Below, piece by piece: positions 1 to 9,399 of a stretch of DNA of 64,000 nt. Within the stretch, counting starts at the first letter, position 1, and every line of letters starts with the position of its first letter. The notes below the pieces were generated by a model. It saw only the letters and a program-made list of their open reading frames with translations, was not told the DNA's origin and searched no databases. The stretch spans positions 2,545,029-2,609,028 of the forward strand of contig NZ_CP015971.1 of assembly GCF_001659705.1 (NCBI RefSeq). The letters are read 5' to 3'. Source of the DNA: Arachidicoccus sp. BS20 (GTDB taxonomy: Bacteria > Bacteroidota > Bacteroidia > Chitinophagales > Chitinophagaceae). Made by a program: the position numbers and the translations under genes.

Positions 1-1
1 A

Positions 2-622
2 AGGCTGGTGTTTGAACGGATGAAAAGCTACGCCACTTTTCGCATCGCGGAAACCATCCGCGTGATTTTGTTTATGACCATTTCTATCTTGGTTTTCAAT
101 TTTTATCCTGTTACGGCAGTAATGATTATTTTACTCGCTTTGTTGAACGACATTCCCATTATGATGATTGCTTACGACAATGCAAAAATCAGTAATGTGC
201 CCGTGCGTTGGGATATGCGCGAGGTAACAATTGTGTCGTCCGTGCTGGGTTTTGCCGGCGTGATTGCTTCTTTTTTATTATTTTATTTATTGGAAAAAAA
301 TCACTTTTCGGAAGCCGTTATTCAGTCGATGATTTTCCTGAAACTTAGTGTAGCCGGGCATTCCACATTATATGTTACAAGAACCGGAGAAAAACATTTT
401 TGGCAAAAACCATATCCTTCGCCCAAATTATTCATACCAACTTTTTCCACGCAAATCATCGCCACTATTGTAGCTGCGTGCGGCTTGTTTATGACAGGCA
501 TCGGCTGGAAATATGCGGGTTTGATTTGGGTGTATGCTTTGTTGTGGTTTGTGGTAAATGATTATCTCAAAGTTTGGACATTTAAGTGGTTAAGGAGTAA
601 TAAGGTTAAAGAGGAATCGTAA
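2..622 (+). CDS. Plasma-membrane type H+-transporting P-type ATPase, C-terminal part (5' end outside window)
   Basis: The reading frame is open from the first bases, so this is the 3' end of a longer gene; the GTG at 8 is probably not its start. The visible part of about 206 residues holds only the C-terminal membrane domain: the segment RMKSYATFRIAETIRV, then hydrophobic helices including ILVFNFYPVTA and LLALLNDIPIMMIAYD, which are hallmarks of the PMA1-type (P3A) proton pumps. The phosphorylation and nucleotide-binding domains lie upstream of the window. Such pumps expel protons at the cost of ATP. The gene is followed by a repeat-bounded nuclease gene and then by glgP, ackA, copB and xfp. 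Family assignment is from the diagnostic membrane segment; whether the whole protein is intact cannot be seen. Confidence 0.85.
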   Translation, partial: RLVFERMKSYATFRIAETIRVILFMTISILVFNFYPVTAVMIILLALLNDIPIMMIAYDNAKISNVPVRWDMREVTIVSSVLGFAGVIASFLLFYLLEKNHFSEAVIQSMIFLKLSVAGHSTLYVTRTGEKHFWQKPYPSPKLFIPTFSTQIIATIVAACGLFMTGIGWKYAGLIWVYALLWFVVNDYLKVWTFKWLRSNKVKEES

Positions 623-710
623 ATAACATGCATTTGATGAAGTTGATAATACGGCTGCCTTTTGTTTTTTTTAAGTTGATGCTGTTGAAATAAATAAGAA
701 CACGCCTGAA

Positions 711-737
711 CGTCATTCCTGCGAAAGCAGGAATCTC
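711..737 (+). repeat. REP-like palindromic repeat, left copy
   Basis: Contains a perfect 8-bp stem (ATTCCTGC at 715-722, GCAGGAAT at 727-734) around a GAAA tetraloop. The whole 27-bp unit recurs in inverted orientation at 1055-1081 with one mismatch. The two copies bracket the GIY-YIG gene. Confidence 0.85.
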
Positions 738-759
738 TCTTCAGTTTTATCTTAGAAAA

Positions 760-1053
760 ATGATGCAATACGGAGGAACTGTTTACATAATGACCAATGC
801 GATACACACTGTTTTATACATTGGTGTTACCTCAGATTTGTATGCAAGAGTGAGCGAACATAAGGAGAAGAAATATCCAACCTCTTTTACCGCGAGATAC
901 AATTGCAGTAAGTTGGTTTATTATGAAACATTCAGCAGAATTGAGGAAGCAATTATCAGAGAAAAGCAAATGAAGAAATGGAAGAGGACATGGAAGTTGG
1001 AAGCAATCAATAAAATGAATCCGCAATGGAAAGATTTGTTTAAAACATTATAA
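760..1053 (+). CDS. GIY-YIG domain nuclease, single-domain (UPF0213/YhbQ-like)
   Basis: A 97-residue protein consisting of little more than a GIY-YIG nuclease domain. The two signature strands read VYIMTN (residues 8-13) and LYIGVTSDL, followed by the conserved Arg of ARVSEHK and a downstream Glu in IEEAIIREKQ, which normally binds the catalytic metal. A Lys/Trp-rich tail (KKWKRTWKLEAINKMNPQW) is typical of these small proteins. Members of this family cut DNA in repair, restriction or mobile contexts; the cellular role of the single-domain form is largely unknown. Two ATG codons lie in tandem at 760 and 763. The stop codon sits 1 bp before an inverted copy of the REP-like repeat that also precedes the gene, so gene plus repeats looks like one unit placed between the H+-ATPase and glgP. 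Confidence 0.85.
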   Translation: MMQYGGTVYIMTNAIHTVLYIGVTSDLYARVSEHKEKKYPTSFTARYNCSKLVYYETFSRIEEAIIREKQMKKWKRTWKLEAINKMNPQWKDLFKTL

Positions 1054-1054
1054 T

Positions 1055-1081
1055 GAGATTCCTGCTTTCGCAGGAAGGACG
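1055..1081 (-). repeat. REP-like palindromic repeat, right copy (inverted)
   Basis: Inverted copy of the 27-bp unit at 711-737, differing at one base (G1077 where a T is expected). It forms the same hairpin, with stem arms TTCCTGC (1059-1065) and GCAGGAA (1070-1076), and starts 1 bp after the GIY-YIG stop codon. It may also act as that gene's terminator. The rest of the 1082-1194 gap is AT-rich leader of glgP with no clear site. Confidence 0.85.
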
Positions 1082-1194
1082 TGCGGTCGTTTTCATTTTC
1101 ATTTTAAAATTAATACAACAGAAAGCTTTTGAACTTTACTGATTTCGTCGAAGTTGCGTTTATAAATTTTTAAAACAATTAAAAACAAAAAATT

Positions 1195-3723
1195 ATGCCT
1201 GCAAAAAAATATATCTCTAACCTGCCTTATGCCTTGCCCGAAATCGAAGGCATGGAAGCGTTGGTGGAACTGGCGCTCGATATTCGCTGGTCGTGGAACC
1301 ACGCGGCGGATAAAATATGGCAAGCCATTGCTCCCAAACTTTGGGCGCAAACGCACAATCCGCGCGTGGTGTTGCAATCCGCTTCGCGCAAAAAAATGGA
1401 AGAAGTTTTGGCAGATGAATCATTTAAAAATTTGTTGAATGAAGTAGTTTGCGCAAGAAAAGAAGATGCGGCAAACGATACATGGTTTTCCAAAAATTAT
1501 TCGAGCAGCGTATTAAGCTGCATTGCTTATTTCAGCATGGAATATATGCTGAGCGAAGCTCTGCCGATTTATGTCGGCGGCTTGGGCAATGTGGCGGGCG
1601 ACCAGTTAAAATCTGCGAGCGATTTGGGTGTGCCGGTGGTTGCTGTCGGGTTGCTTTACCAGCAGGGATATTTTCGCCAGGAGATTGATAAATACGGCAA
1701 TCAGCAAGCAATCTTTCCATTCAACGACCCGGGACAATTGCCTGTTATGCCGGTGCGTCTGCCCGATGGTCAGTGGCTCAATATCGAAATCAATATGTCG
1801 GGTTTTCAACTGTTGTTGCGCGCGTGGCAAGTGCAGGCGGGGCGCGTAAAATTGTATTTGCTGGATAGCAATCATCCGGCGAATTTGCCCATTCATCGCG
1901 GCATCACTTCGGAGATTTACGGCGGTGGTGCAGAGTTGCGCATCAAGCAGGAAATTTTGTTAGGCATCGGCGGATGGAAATTGTTGCAGGCGTTAAACAT
2001 TCATCCCGAAGTTTGTCATCTCAACGAAGGTCATGCTGCGTTTCTTATTCTGGAAAGAGCAAATGAATATATGAAAGCGGCGAATGTATCTTTTGAAGAA
2101 GCATTGACCGTTACGCGAGCAGGAAATCTATTTACCACGCACACCGCTGTGCCTGCGGGTTTCGACCATTTTTATCCTTCGCTGATGGAACAATTTTTTG
2201 CGGATTATGCCAATAAAGAATTGCACATCGATTTTCAGGATTTAATGGCGCTTGGCAGGCAAAATGCAGGCGATTTTTCCGAAAGTTTCAACATGGCTTA
2301 TCTCGCTGTTCGCGGCTGCGGTGCGGTGAACGGTGTGAGCCAATTGCACGGCAGGGTGAGCCGTCATTTGTTTAGTCCGCTTTTTCCGCGCTGGGCAATT
2401 GCCGAAGTGCCTGTCGGTTCTGTTACCAACGGTGTGCATACGCCCACCTGGGATTCCGAACTTGCGGATAAATTATGGACAACGACCTGTGGCAAAAACC
2501 GCTGGCGCGACGAGACGGAAACTTTGGAAAATGATATTCAAAAATTATCCAAAGAAACACTCTGGAATTTCAGAAATGAATCAAGAAAATTGTTGGTTGA
2601 TTTTGTAAGGGAAAAATTTGCTCGACAGGTTTCCGTTTCGGGCGAACCGGCGAATTTTGATAAAGATATTTTTCAGCACGAAACATTGACGCTTGGCTTT
2701 GCAAGACGTTTTGTTCCGTATAAAAGACCCAATCTTTTGTTGCACGATAAAGAAAGATTAGTTCGTTTGCTTACCAATAAAGATTGTCCCGTGCAGCTCG
2801 TAATTGCAGGCAAGGCGCCGCCTTACGACGAATCAGGCAAAGCGTTGATTCGCCAATGGGTGGAATTTATTGAGCAATATAACTTGTATCATCACGTCAT
2901 TTTTCTCAGCGATTACGATATGTCGCTCTCGGAACATTTAGTGCAAGGCGTGGACGTGTGGCTCAACACGCCGCGCCGTCCGTGGGAAGCCTGCGGCACC
3001 AGCGGCATGAAGGTTTTGGTAAACGGCGGCATCAATCTTTCCGAACTCGACGGTTGGTGGGCGGAAGCCTACACGCCCGAAATTGGCTGGGCAATCGGCG
3101 ATGGCTTGGAACATTCCGATGAAGCGGCTTGGGACGTCGCTGAGGCGGAAAGCTTATACCAACTTTTGGAACAACAAGTCGTGCCCGAATTTTACCGGCG
3201 CAATGAGAAAAATATTCCCGAAGCGTGGGTGGAAAGAATGCGTAAAAGCATGGCTACGCTTACGCCGCAGTTCTCTGCGAACCGCACCGTGCGCGAGTAT
3301 GCCGAAAAATATTATTTGCCTGCGGCGGCGCAATACAAGCTGCGCGCGGCAGATAACGGGAAAATCGGGAAGGCGATTTTGCACACAAAAAATGAACTGA
3401 ATAATATGTGGGCAAAAATAAAATTCGGCAATGTAGCGATTGGGCAAATCGACGGTGGTTATCAATTCGACGTGGAAATTTTATTGGAAGAAGGCAGGCT
3501 GGAAAATGTAGCTGTGGAAATGTTTGCCAACGGCATCAACGGCGCGGCACCGGAACACATAAAGATGCGCCGCGCTTCTGTTTCGGAAGATGGAAAAACT
3601 TATTTGTATGAAGCAAAAATTTTTACGCAAAGACCTTCGGACGATTATACGGCGCGCATTATTCCTGATTGTACAAACATTAATGTGCCGCTCGAATTAG
3701 AACTTATCCATTGGCAGCATTAG
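1195..3723 (+). CDS. glgP: Alpha-glucan (glycogen) phosphorylase, GT35
   Basis: An 842-residue GT35 enzyme that releases glucose 1-phosphate from glycogen or maltodextrin using inorganic phosphate. The N-terminus (residues 15-45, with LALDIRWSWNHAADKIW) has the short DUF3417-type segment of the bacterial/archaeal alpha-glucan phosphorylase subfamily rather than the allosteric N-terminus of animal enzymes. The pyridoxal-phosphate lysine is K606 in GTSGMK, within the conserved stretch RRPWEACGTSGMK followed by NLSELDGWWAEAY. Substrate-site motifs VCHLNEGHAAF and GFARRFVPYKRP are present. Length is normal for the subfamily. It is followed 26 bp later by ackA on the same strand, so an operon is likely. 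Glucose 1-phosphate would feed fructose 6-phosphate to the phosphoketolase encoded downstream. Confidence 0.95.
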   Translation: MPAKKYISNLPYALPEIEGMEALVELALDIRWSWNHAADKIWQAIAPKLWAQTHNPRVVLQSASRKKMEEVLADESFKNLLNEVVCARKEDAANDTWFSKNYSSSVLSCIAYFSMEYMLSEALPIYVGGLGNVAGDQLKSASDLGVPVVAVGLLYQQGYFRQEIDKYGNQQAIFPFNDPGQLPVMPVRLPDGQWLNIEINMSGFQLLLRAWQVQAGRVKLYLLDSNHPANLPIHRGITSEIYGGGAELRIKQEILLGIGGWKLLQALNIHPEVCHLNEGHAAFLILERANEYMKAANVSFEEALTVTRAGNLFTTHTAVPAGFDHFYPSLMEQFFADYANKELHIDFQDLMALGRQNAGDFSESFNMAYLAVRGCGAVNGVSQLHGRVSRHLFSPLFPRWAIAEVPVGSVTNGVHTPTWDSELADKLWTTTCGKNRWRDETETLENDIQKLSKETLWNFRNESRKLLVDFVREKFARQVSVSGEPANFDKDIFQHETLTLGFARRFVPYKRPNLLLHDKERLVRLLTNKDCPVQLVIAGKAPPYDESGKALIRQWVEFIEQYNLYHHVIFLSDYDMSLSEHLVQGVDVWLNTPRRPWEACGTSGMKVLVNGGINLSELDGWWAEAYTPEIGWAIGDGLEHSDEAAWDVAEAESLYQLLEQQVVPEFYRRNEKNIPEAWVERMRKSMATLTPQFSANRTVREYAEKYYLPAAAQYKLRAADNGKIGKAILHTKNELNNMWAKIKFGNVAIGQIDGGYQFDVEILLEEGRLENVAVEMFANGINGAAPEHIKMRRASVSEDGKTYLYEAKIFTQRPSDDYTARIIPDCTNINVPLELELIHWQH

Positions 3724-3749
3724 TGTTTTAATCTCAAAATTTTAGGCAA

Positions 3750-4937
3750 ATGATACATTCCGAAAACCTGATATTAACGATTAACGCAGGCTCATCGAGC
3801 ATAAAAATAGCGGTGTATGCAGCGGGCGAAAAACCTGTGTTGAAATTATCCGGAAAAATAGAGCATATCGGTTCGGAAAATAATTCATTAGTCATCAAAG
3901 AAGATAGCAAGGAAAGAAAAATTACGGTTAATACCGAATCTTTTCATTCAACAACTACATCGTTCATTGAATGGTTGGAAAAGCAGGAATGGTTTACGCA
4001 AGTCAAAGCAATCGGGCATCGCATCGTTCACGGAATGCAACATACGCAGGCGGAAATCATTACAGATGATTTATTGAAAGAATTACAAAGTATTGTTGAT
4101 TACGACCCAGACCATCTTCCTTCGGAAATTGAAATCATCAATTTATTGAAAAAACAATTTCCGCAATTGGTGCAGGTGGCGTGTTTCGATACTGCTTTTC
4201 ACACAACTATTCCCAACGTTGCAAAGCGTTTTGCCATCCCGAAAAAATATGATGAGCAGGGCATTCATCGTTACGGTTTTCACGGTATTTCTTACAGCTA
4301 TCTGATGAATGAGTTGAGAGAGCAGAATCCGCCTGAAGCCGTAGGGCGTGTGGTTTTGGCGCATCTCGGCAACGGCGCAAGCATTGCCGCTGTGAAGGAA
4401 GGTAAATGTATCGATACAAGCATGGGCTTTACGCCCGCAGGCGGTATTGTGATGAGTTCGCGCAGCGGCGACCTCGACCCGGGCGTTGCGTGGTTTTTGA
4501 TGCGCAAAGGAATGGACGCGAAACAGTTCAACAATATCATCAACCATCAATCGGGATTGTTGGGTATTTCAGGCATTTCAGCCGATATGCAACAATTGCT
4601 TTTGCAGGAAAAAGACAACGAAGATGCGGCTTTGGCAGTAGAAATATTTTGTTACCAAATTAAAAAATTCATCGGTGCCTACACGGCGGCTTTGAACGGC
4701 TTGGATGCGCTTGTTTTTTCCGGCGGCATCGGCGAAAACGCGGCAGTCATCCGCACACGGATTTGCAAAGGTTTGCAATATTTGGGAATAGAAATTTCTG
4801 CACAAAAAAATCAACACAATGAAAGAGAAATTTCTTCATCCGGCAGCAAAGTGAAAGTCTTTGTAATCCCGACGAATGAAGAATTGATGATGGCGAATCT
4901 CACAAATGAAATTTTAAATGGGCATAAAACCGAATGA
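3750..4937 (+). CDS. ackA: Acetate kinase
   Basis: A 395-residue acetate kinase, which interconverts acetyl phosphate + ADP with acetate + ATP. It has the ASKHA fold with the phosphate motif NAGSSSIK (12-19), substrate residues in GHRIVHG (R91, H94), the catalytic Asp147 in ACFDTAFH and the transition-state His178 in YGFHGIS. Further signatures are LAHLGNGAS and the adenosine motif FSGGIGENA. No phosphotransacetylase lies nearby; the probable source of acetyl phosphate is the phosphoketolase two genes downstream. The stop codon is 1 bp before the likely start of copB, suggesting translational coupling. Confidence 0.97.
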   Translation: MIHSENLILTINAGSSSIKIAVYAAGEKPVLKLSGKIEHIGSENNSLVIKEDSKERKITVNTESFHSTTTSFIEWLEKQEWFTQVKAIGHRIVHGMQHTQAEIITDDLLKELQSIVDYDPDHLPSEIEIINLLKKQFPQLVQVACFDTAFHTTIPNVAKRFAIPKKYDEQGIHRYGFHGISYSYLMNELREQNPPEAVGRVVLAHLGNGASIAAVKEGKCIDTSMGFTPAGGIVMSSRSGDLDPGVAWFLMRKGMDAKQFNNIINHQSGLLGISGISADMQQLLLQEKDNEDAALAVEIFCYQIKKFIGAYTAALNGLDALVFSGGIGENAAVIRTRICKGLQYLGIEISAQKNQHNEREISSSGSKVKVFVIPTNEELMMANLTNEILNGHKTE

Positions 4938-4938
4938 T

Positions 4939-6966
4939 ATGGACGATATGAATATGAAAACACACGAGACAATGCACCATACGCATTCCAACCTTGATGC
5001 ACATTCCATGAACCACAAGGGGCATAATCATCATGCCATGATGATTGCAGATTTTAAAAAGCGGTTTTATGTCGTGTTATTTCTTGCCATTCCGGTAGTG
5101 TTATTATCGCCCATGATACAACATCTTGTGGGTTTCACTTGGCGGTTTCCCGGCTCGTCTTATGTGTTGCTCGTTATTTCAACTATCATTTTTTTATACG
5201 GTGGGTTTCCTTTTTTGAAAGGATTAAAAAACGAATTGCGGCAAAAAAATCCCGGCATGATGACGCTGATAGGATTCGCCATCAGCGTTGCTTATATTTA
5301 TAGCGCAGCAACTGTGTTCGGATTGAAAGGAACGGATTTTTTCTGGGAGCTGGCAACCTTAATCCTCATCATGCTTTTAGGGCATTGGATGGAAATGCAA
5401 TCCATTGCCGGTGCGTCAAAATCGTTGGAACTGTTAGTACATTTAATGCCGTCCGACGCGCATTTACTGAAAGACGGAAATGTGCATGACGTTACAACCG
5501 ATTCATTAAAAAAGGATGATATTATCTTAATAAAACCAGGCGAAAAAGTGGCTGCTGACGGCGTGATAACCGAAGGTGAATCTTACATAAATGAGTCTAT
5601 GCTCACGGGCGAATCCAAGCCGGTGAAAAAAATCAAAGGCGACAAAGTGATTGCCGGTTCCATCAACGGAAACGGCGCCATTCAAATTAACGTGTCGAAT
5701 GCATCCAAAGACTCCTATCTCGCGCAAGTCATCAGGCTCGTCGATGATGCGCAAAAAGCAAAATCAAAAACGCAGTTGCTGGCAGATAAAGCCGCGCGCT
5801 GGCTCACTGCTATTGCGCTGGCAGCGGGTATTATTACGTTTTTGTGCTGGTACGCAAGCGGGCACTCATTAGAGTTTTCCATTGCAAGAATGGTAACGGT
5901 AATTGTTATTTGTTGCCCACACGCGCTGGGATTGGCAGTCCCTTTGGTGGTGGCAAAATCCACTTCGCTGGCCGCAAAAAACGGTTTGCTAATTAAGGAC
6001 AGAACGGCTTTTGAAAACGCAAGAAAAATTACGACTGTTGTGTTTGACAAAACAGGCACGCTTACCATAGGAAAGTTTGAAGTAGCGCGAATTGTTCCTG
6101 CAAAAAAAGATATAAGCGAAAATGAAATTATACAAACAGCAGCGGCGCTGGAACAAAACTCAGAACATCCGATTGCCACGGGCATTCTGCAAAAAGCGAA
6201 AGAATTAAATACACAAATTCCTGCGGCGGAAAATTTCAAAGCCATTCCGGGCAAAGGCGTCGAAGCAACTATTGACGGCAAGCAGACATTGGTGGTAAGT
6301 CCCGGCTATCTGAAAGAAAATAATATCACGTTTCCCGAAGGTTTTATTTCCAATGATTCGGAAACAATCGTGTTTGTCATCATTAATCACGAAACCGCCG
6401 GTTACATTGCGTTAGCGGACGCTATCCGCCCCGAATCGGCGGATGCTGTTGCTACGTTAAAAAAAGAAAATATCAAATCAATATTATTGACCGGCGATAA
6501 CAGCAAAGTGGCAAAGACCGTAAGCGATACATTGAAGATGGATGGCTTTATTGCAGAAGTATTGCCGCACCAGAAAGCGGAAAAGATAAAGGAGCTGCAA
6601 AGCAAAGGCGAATTTATAGCCATGACGGGCGATGGCATCAACGACGCGCCGGCGCTGGCAGAAGCAAATGTTGGCATAGCAGTCGGCAGCGGCAGCGACA
6701 TTGCCGCCGCTACTGCAGGCATCGTGCTGGTAAACAGCAACCCGGAAGATATTGCGAGCCTTATTTTATTCGGTAAAGCCACGTATAAAAAAATGTTGCA
6801 AAACCTGATATGGGCAACCGGCTACAATGTTGTTGCCATGCCGTTGGCGGCAGGCGTTTTGTATCATTGGGGAATTTTGCTAAGTCCCGCAGCCGGCGCG
6901 GCTTTGATGGCAATCAGCACCATCGTTGTCGCCATTAATGCAAGTATATTGAAGATAAAAAAGTAA
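4939..6966 (+). CDS. copB: Copper-translocating P-type ATPase, CopB-like (CPH motif)
   Basis: A 675-residue P1B-type ATPase that exports copper across the inner membrane. Instead of an HMA domain it has a His/Met-rich N-terminus (about residues 5-45: MHHTHS, HKGHNHHAMM), typical of CopB. The membrane metal site is CPH (C326) in CCPHALGLA, the P1B-3 signature, as opposed to CPC. Other motifs are TGES in the actuator domain, the phosphorylated D370 in DKTGTLT, SEHPIA in the nucleotide domain and GDGINDAP. I chose the ATG at 4939, 1 bp after the ackA stop; an in-frame ATG at 4918 would overlap ackA by 20 bp and cannot be excluded. Its place between ackA and xfp is unusual. No CopZ chaperone or CueR-type regulator is adjacent. 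Confidence 0.93.
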   Translation: MDDMNMKTHETMHHTHSNLDAHSMNHKGHNHHAMMIADFKKRFYVVLFLAIPVVLLSPMIQHLVGFTWRFPGSSYVLLVISTIIFLYGGFPFLKGLKNELRQKNPGMMTLIGFAISVAYIYSAATVFGLKGTDFFWELATLILIMLLGHWMEMQSIAGASKSLELLVHLMPSDAHLLKDGNVHDVTTDSLKKDDIILIKPGEKVAADGVITEGESYINESMLTGESKPVKKIKGDKVIAGSINGNGAIQINVSNASKDSYLAQVIRLVDDAQKAKSKTQLLADKAARWLTAIALAAGIITFLCWYASGHSLEFSIARMVTVIVICCPHALGLAVPLVVAKSTSLAAKNGLLIKDRTAFENARKITTVVFDKTGTLTIGKFEVARIVPAKKDISENEIIQTAAALEQNSEHPIATGILQKAKELNTQIPAAENFKAIPGKGVEATIDGKQTLVVSPGYLKENNITFPEGFISNDSETIVFVIINHETAGYIALADAIRPESADAVATLKKENIKSILLTGDNSKVAKTVSDTLKMDGFIAEVLPHQKAEKIKELQSKGEFIAMTGDGINDAPALAEANVGIAVGSGSDIAAATAGIVLVNSNPEDIASLILFGKATYKKMLQNLIWATGYNVVAMPLAAGVLYHWGILLSPAAGAALMAISTIVVAINASILKIKK

Positions 6967-7006
6967 TAAATGTTTTTAAAAATATTAATCAATAAAATTC
7001 AATAAG

Positions 7007-9385
7007 ATGGAAACACAAAATGCAACAAGAGAAGAATTATCAGAGGAATTATTAGAAAAAATGAACGCTTACTGGCGCGCCGCAAATTATTTGTCAGTCG
7101 GACAAATATATCTGCACGAAAATCCTTTATTGCGCGAACCCTTGAAGCCGGAACATATCAAAAGAATGTTGCTCGGTCATTGGGGAACAACGCCCGGACA
7201 AAATTTTGTGTATGCGCATCTCAATCGCATCATCAAAAAATATGATTTGGACATGGTATATATTTCCGGTCCGGGACACGGCGGTCCGGCGATTGTGGGC
7301 AATGTTTATCTTGAAGGAACATATAGCGAAGTCTATCCAGAAATTTCCGAAGACGAAGAAGGATTGAAAAAACTCTTTACGCAATTCTCTTTTCCCGGCG
7401 GCATTCCCAGCCATGTTTCTCCTGAATGTCCCGGCTCGATGCACGAAGGTGGCGAATTGGGCTATTCGCTGAGCCACGCATTTGGCGCGGTTTTCGACAA
7501 TCCCGGTTTGATTGTCGCCTGTGTTGTCGGCGACGGCGAAGCGGAAACGGGACCGTTGGCAACGTCCTGGCATTCCAATAAATTTCTCAATCCACAGACC
7601 GACGGCGTAGTGCTGCCGATACTTCATTTGAACGGTTATAAAATTGCCAACCCGACGGTTCTTGCAAGAATTGGTAAAGAAGAATTGGAGAAATTGTTTT
7701 ACGGTTACGGCTGGAAGCCTTATTTCATCGAAGGCGACGACCCGATGACGATGCACAAAAAAATGGCGGAATTGTTGGACACGGTAATTGAGGAAATAAA
7801 AGACATCAAACAATCTGCTGCGGAAAATCCCGGAGAAGACCGTCCGCGCTTCCCGATGATTATTTTAAAAACACCCAAAGGCTGGACGGGACCAAAGTTT
7901 GTAAACGGCTTGCCTGTCGAAGGCACTTTTCGCGCGCATCAGGTTCCGATTACCGACCCTGCGGAAAATCCCGAACATTTGAAGCAACTGGGAGAGTGGC
8001 TACAAAGTTACAAGCCCGAAGAATTGTTTGACGAAAAAGGAAGCCTTTTGCCAGAATTAAAAGCATTGGCGCCGCAAGGCGAAAAAAGAATGGGCGCCAA
8101 CCCGCATAGCAACGGCGGTTTGCTGTTGAAAGATTTGCACATGCCCGATTTCAAAGAATACAGTTTAGAGCTGAAACGTAGAAGCGACACCGGTCCCGGC
8201 GATACGCTGGTGTTGGGCAGCTTTATCCGCGATGTGATAAAACTGAACATGGAATCCAGAAATTTCCGGCTCTTTGGTCCCGACGAAACATTGTCCAATA
8301 AATTAAATGCTGTGTTTGAAGCGACCAACCGGCAATGGGAAGGCGAAACGATTGACATAGATGAATTTTTGAAAAAAGAAGGTCGCGTGATGGAAATGCT
8401 GAGCGAGCACCAATGCGAAGGCTGGCTCGAAGGTTATTTGCTTACCGGACGGCACGGATTGTTTAATTGTTATGAAGCATTCATTCATATTGTCGATTCC
8501 ATGTTTAACCAGCACGCAAAATGGCTGAAAGTTACGGCTGGCTTGCCTTGGCGTAGAAAATTGGCATCGCTGAATATTCTCTTGGCATCGCACGTGTGGC
8601 GGCAAGACCATAACGGTTTTACGCACCAGGACCCCGGATTTATCGACCATGTCGTAAACAAAAAAGCGGAGATTGTGCGGGTGTATCTTCCGCCGGATGC
8701 CAATTGTTTGTTGTCGGTTATGGACCATTGTTTGCGCAGCCGTCATTATGTGAATGTGGTGGTTGCCGGCAAACATCCGTCGCCGCAATGGCTGTCGATG
8801 GAAGAAGCTGTATTGCATTGCACCAAAGGCATCGGCATTTGGGAATGGGCGAGCAACGACGATGGCAAAGAACCGGACGTGGTGATGGCTTGCGCCGGCG
8901 ACGTACCGACTCTGGAAACATTGGCTGCGGTGTCTATTCTCAGAAAAAATTTACCTGAATTAAAAATCCGTGTGGTAAATGTCGTGGATTTAATGAAGTT
9001 GCAACCTGCATCGGAACACCCGCACGGACTGAATGACAGCGACTTTGACGCTTTGTTTACCAAAAACAAACCCGTCATTTTTGCGTTCCATGCTTATCCC
9101 TGGCTCATTCATCGTTTGACGTATCGCCGCACCAATCACGATAATATTCACGTGCGCGGTTACAAAGAAGAAGGTACAATTACCACGCCTTTCGACATGA
9201 CCGTGATGAACCAGCTCGACCGATTCGATTTGGTGCAGGACGTGATTGACCGCCTGCCGCAGTTAGGCGATAAAGGCGCTTACCTGAAACAGGAAATGAA
9301 AGATAAATTGATTGAGCATAAGCAATATATCGTAGCAAACGGAATTGATATGCCGGAAGTCAGAGACTGGTCTTGGGGAGTTTAG
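7007..9385 (+). CDS. xfp: Xylulose 5-phosphate/fructose 6-phosphate phosphoketolase
   Basis: A 792-residue thiamine-diphosphate enzyme that cleaves xylulose 5-phosphate (and often fructose 6-phosphate) with phosphate to give acetyl phosphate plus a C3 (or C4) sugar phosphate. Signatures present are [17 protein letters not shown], the GDGEAETGP ThDP/Mg motif, [10 protein letters not shown] in the first domain and the pyrimidine-domain stretch [12 protein letters not shown] followed by HQDPGFIDH. Length is normal (about 790-825). The start ATG at 7007 follows a 40-bp AT-rich gap after copB. With glgP and ackA on the same strand it forms a complete route from glucan to acetate and ATP. Whether it prefers the C5 or C6 sugar cannot be read reliably. 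The next gene is convergent, 14 bp away. Confidence 0.96.
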   Translation: METQNATREELSEELLEKMNAYWRAANYLSVGQIYLHENPLLREPLKPEHIKRMLLGHWGTTPGQNFVYAHLNRIIKKYDLDMVYISGPGHGGPAIVGNVYLEGTYSEVYPEISEDEEGLKKLFTQFSFPGGIPSHVSPECPGSMHEGGELGYSLSHAFGAVFDNPGLIVACVVGDGEAETGPLATSWHSNKFLNPQTDGVVLPILHLNGYKIANPTVLARIGKEELEKLFYGYGWKPYFIEGDDPMTMHKKMAELLDTVIEEIKDIKQSAAENPGEDRPRFPMIILKTPKGWTGPKFVNGLPVEGTFRAHQVPITDPAENPEHLKQLGEWLQSYKPEELFDEKGSLLPELKALAPQGEKRMGANPHSNGGLLLKDLHMPDFKEYSLELKRRSDTGPGDTLVLGSFIRDVIKLNMESRNFRLFGPDETLSNKLNAVFEATNRQWEGETIDIDEFLKKEGRVMEMLSEHQCEGWLEGYLLTGRHGLFNCYEAFIHIVDSMFNQHAKWLKVTAGLPWRRKLASLNILLASHVWRQDHNGFTHQDPGFIDHVVNKKAEIVRVYLPPDANCLLSVMDHCLRSRHYVNVVVAGKHPSPQWLSMEEAVLHCTKGIGIWEWASNDDGKEPDVVMACAGDVPTLETLAAVSILRKNLPELKIRVVNVVDLMKLQPASEHPHGLNDSDFDALFTKNKPVIFAFHAYPWLIHRLTYRRTNHDNIHVRGYKEEGTITTPFDMTVMNQLDRFDLVQDVIDRLPQLGDKGAYLKQEMKDKLIEHKQYIVANGIDMPEVRDWSWGV

Positions 9386-9399
9386 CAAAAAGACATTAT

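Noticed and set aside
562-1026. Minus-strand open frames over the H+-ATPase end and GIY-YIG gene
   Set aside because: They run opposite to genes with clear family motifs, have no recognisable domain and are explained as antisense frames.
4918-4938. Upstream ATG of copB overlapping ackA
   Set aside because: Possible, but the His-rich N-terminus typical of CopB begins after the ATG at 4939, which directly follows the ackA stop; the extra seven residues show no family match.
5715-6281. Long minus-strand frame (188 codons) inside copB
   Set aside because: Antisense to motifs CPH and DKTGT of the ATPase; no independent support.
7127-7813. Long minus-strand frame (228 codons) inside xfp
   Set aside because: It is antisense to a well-conserved phosphoketolase and its translation (His/Arg/Phe-rich, no domain) is typical of a shadow frame.
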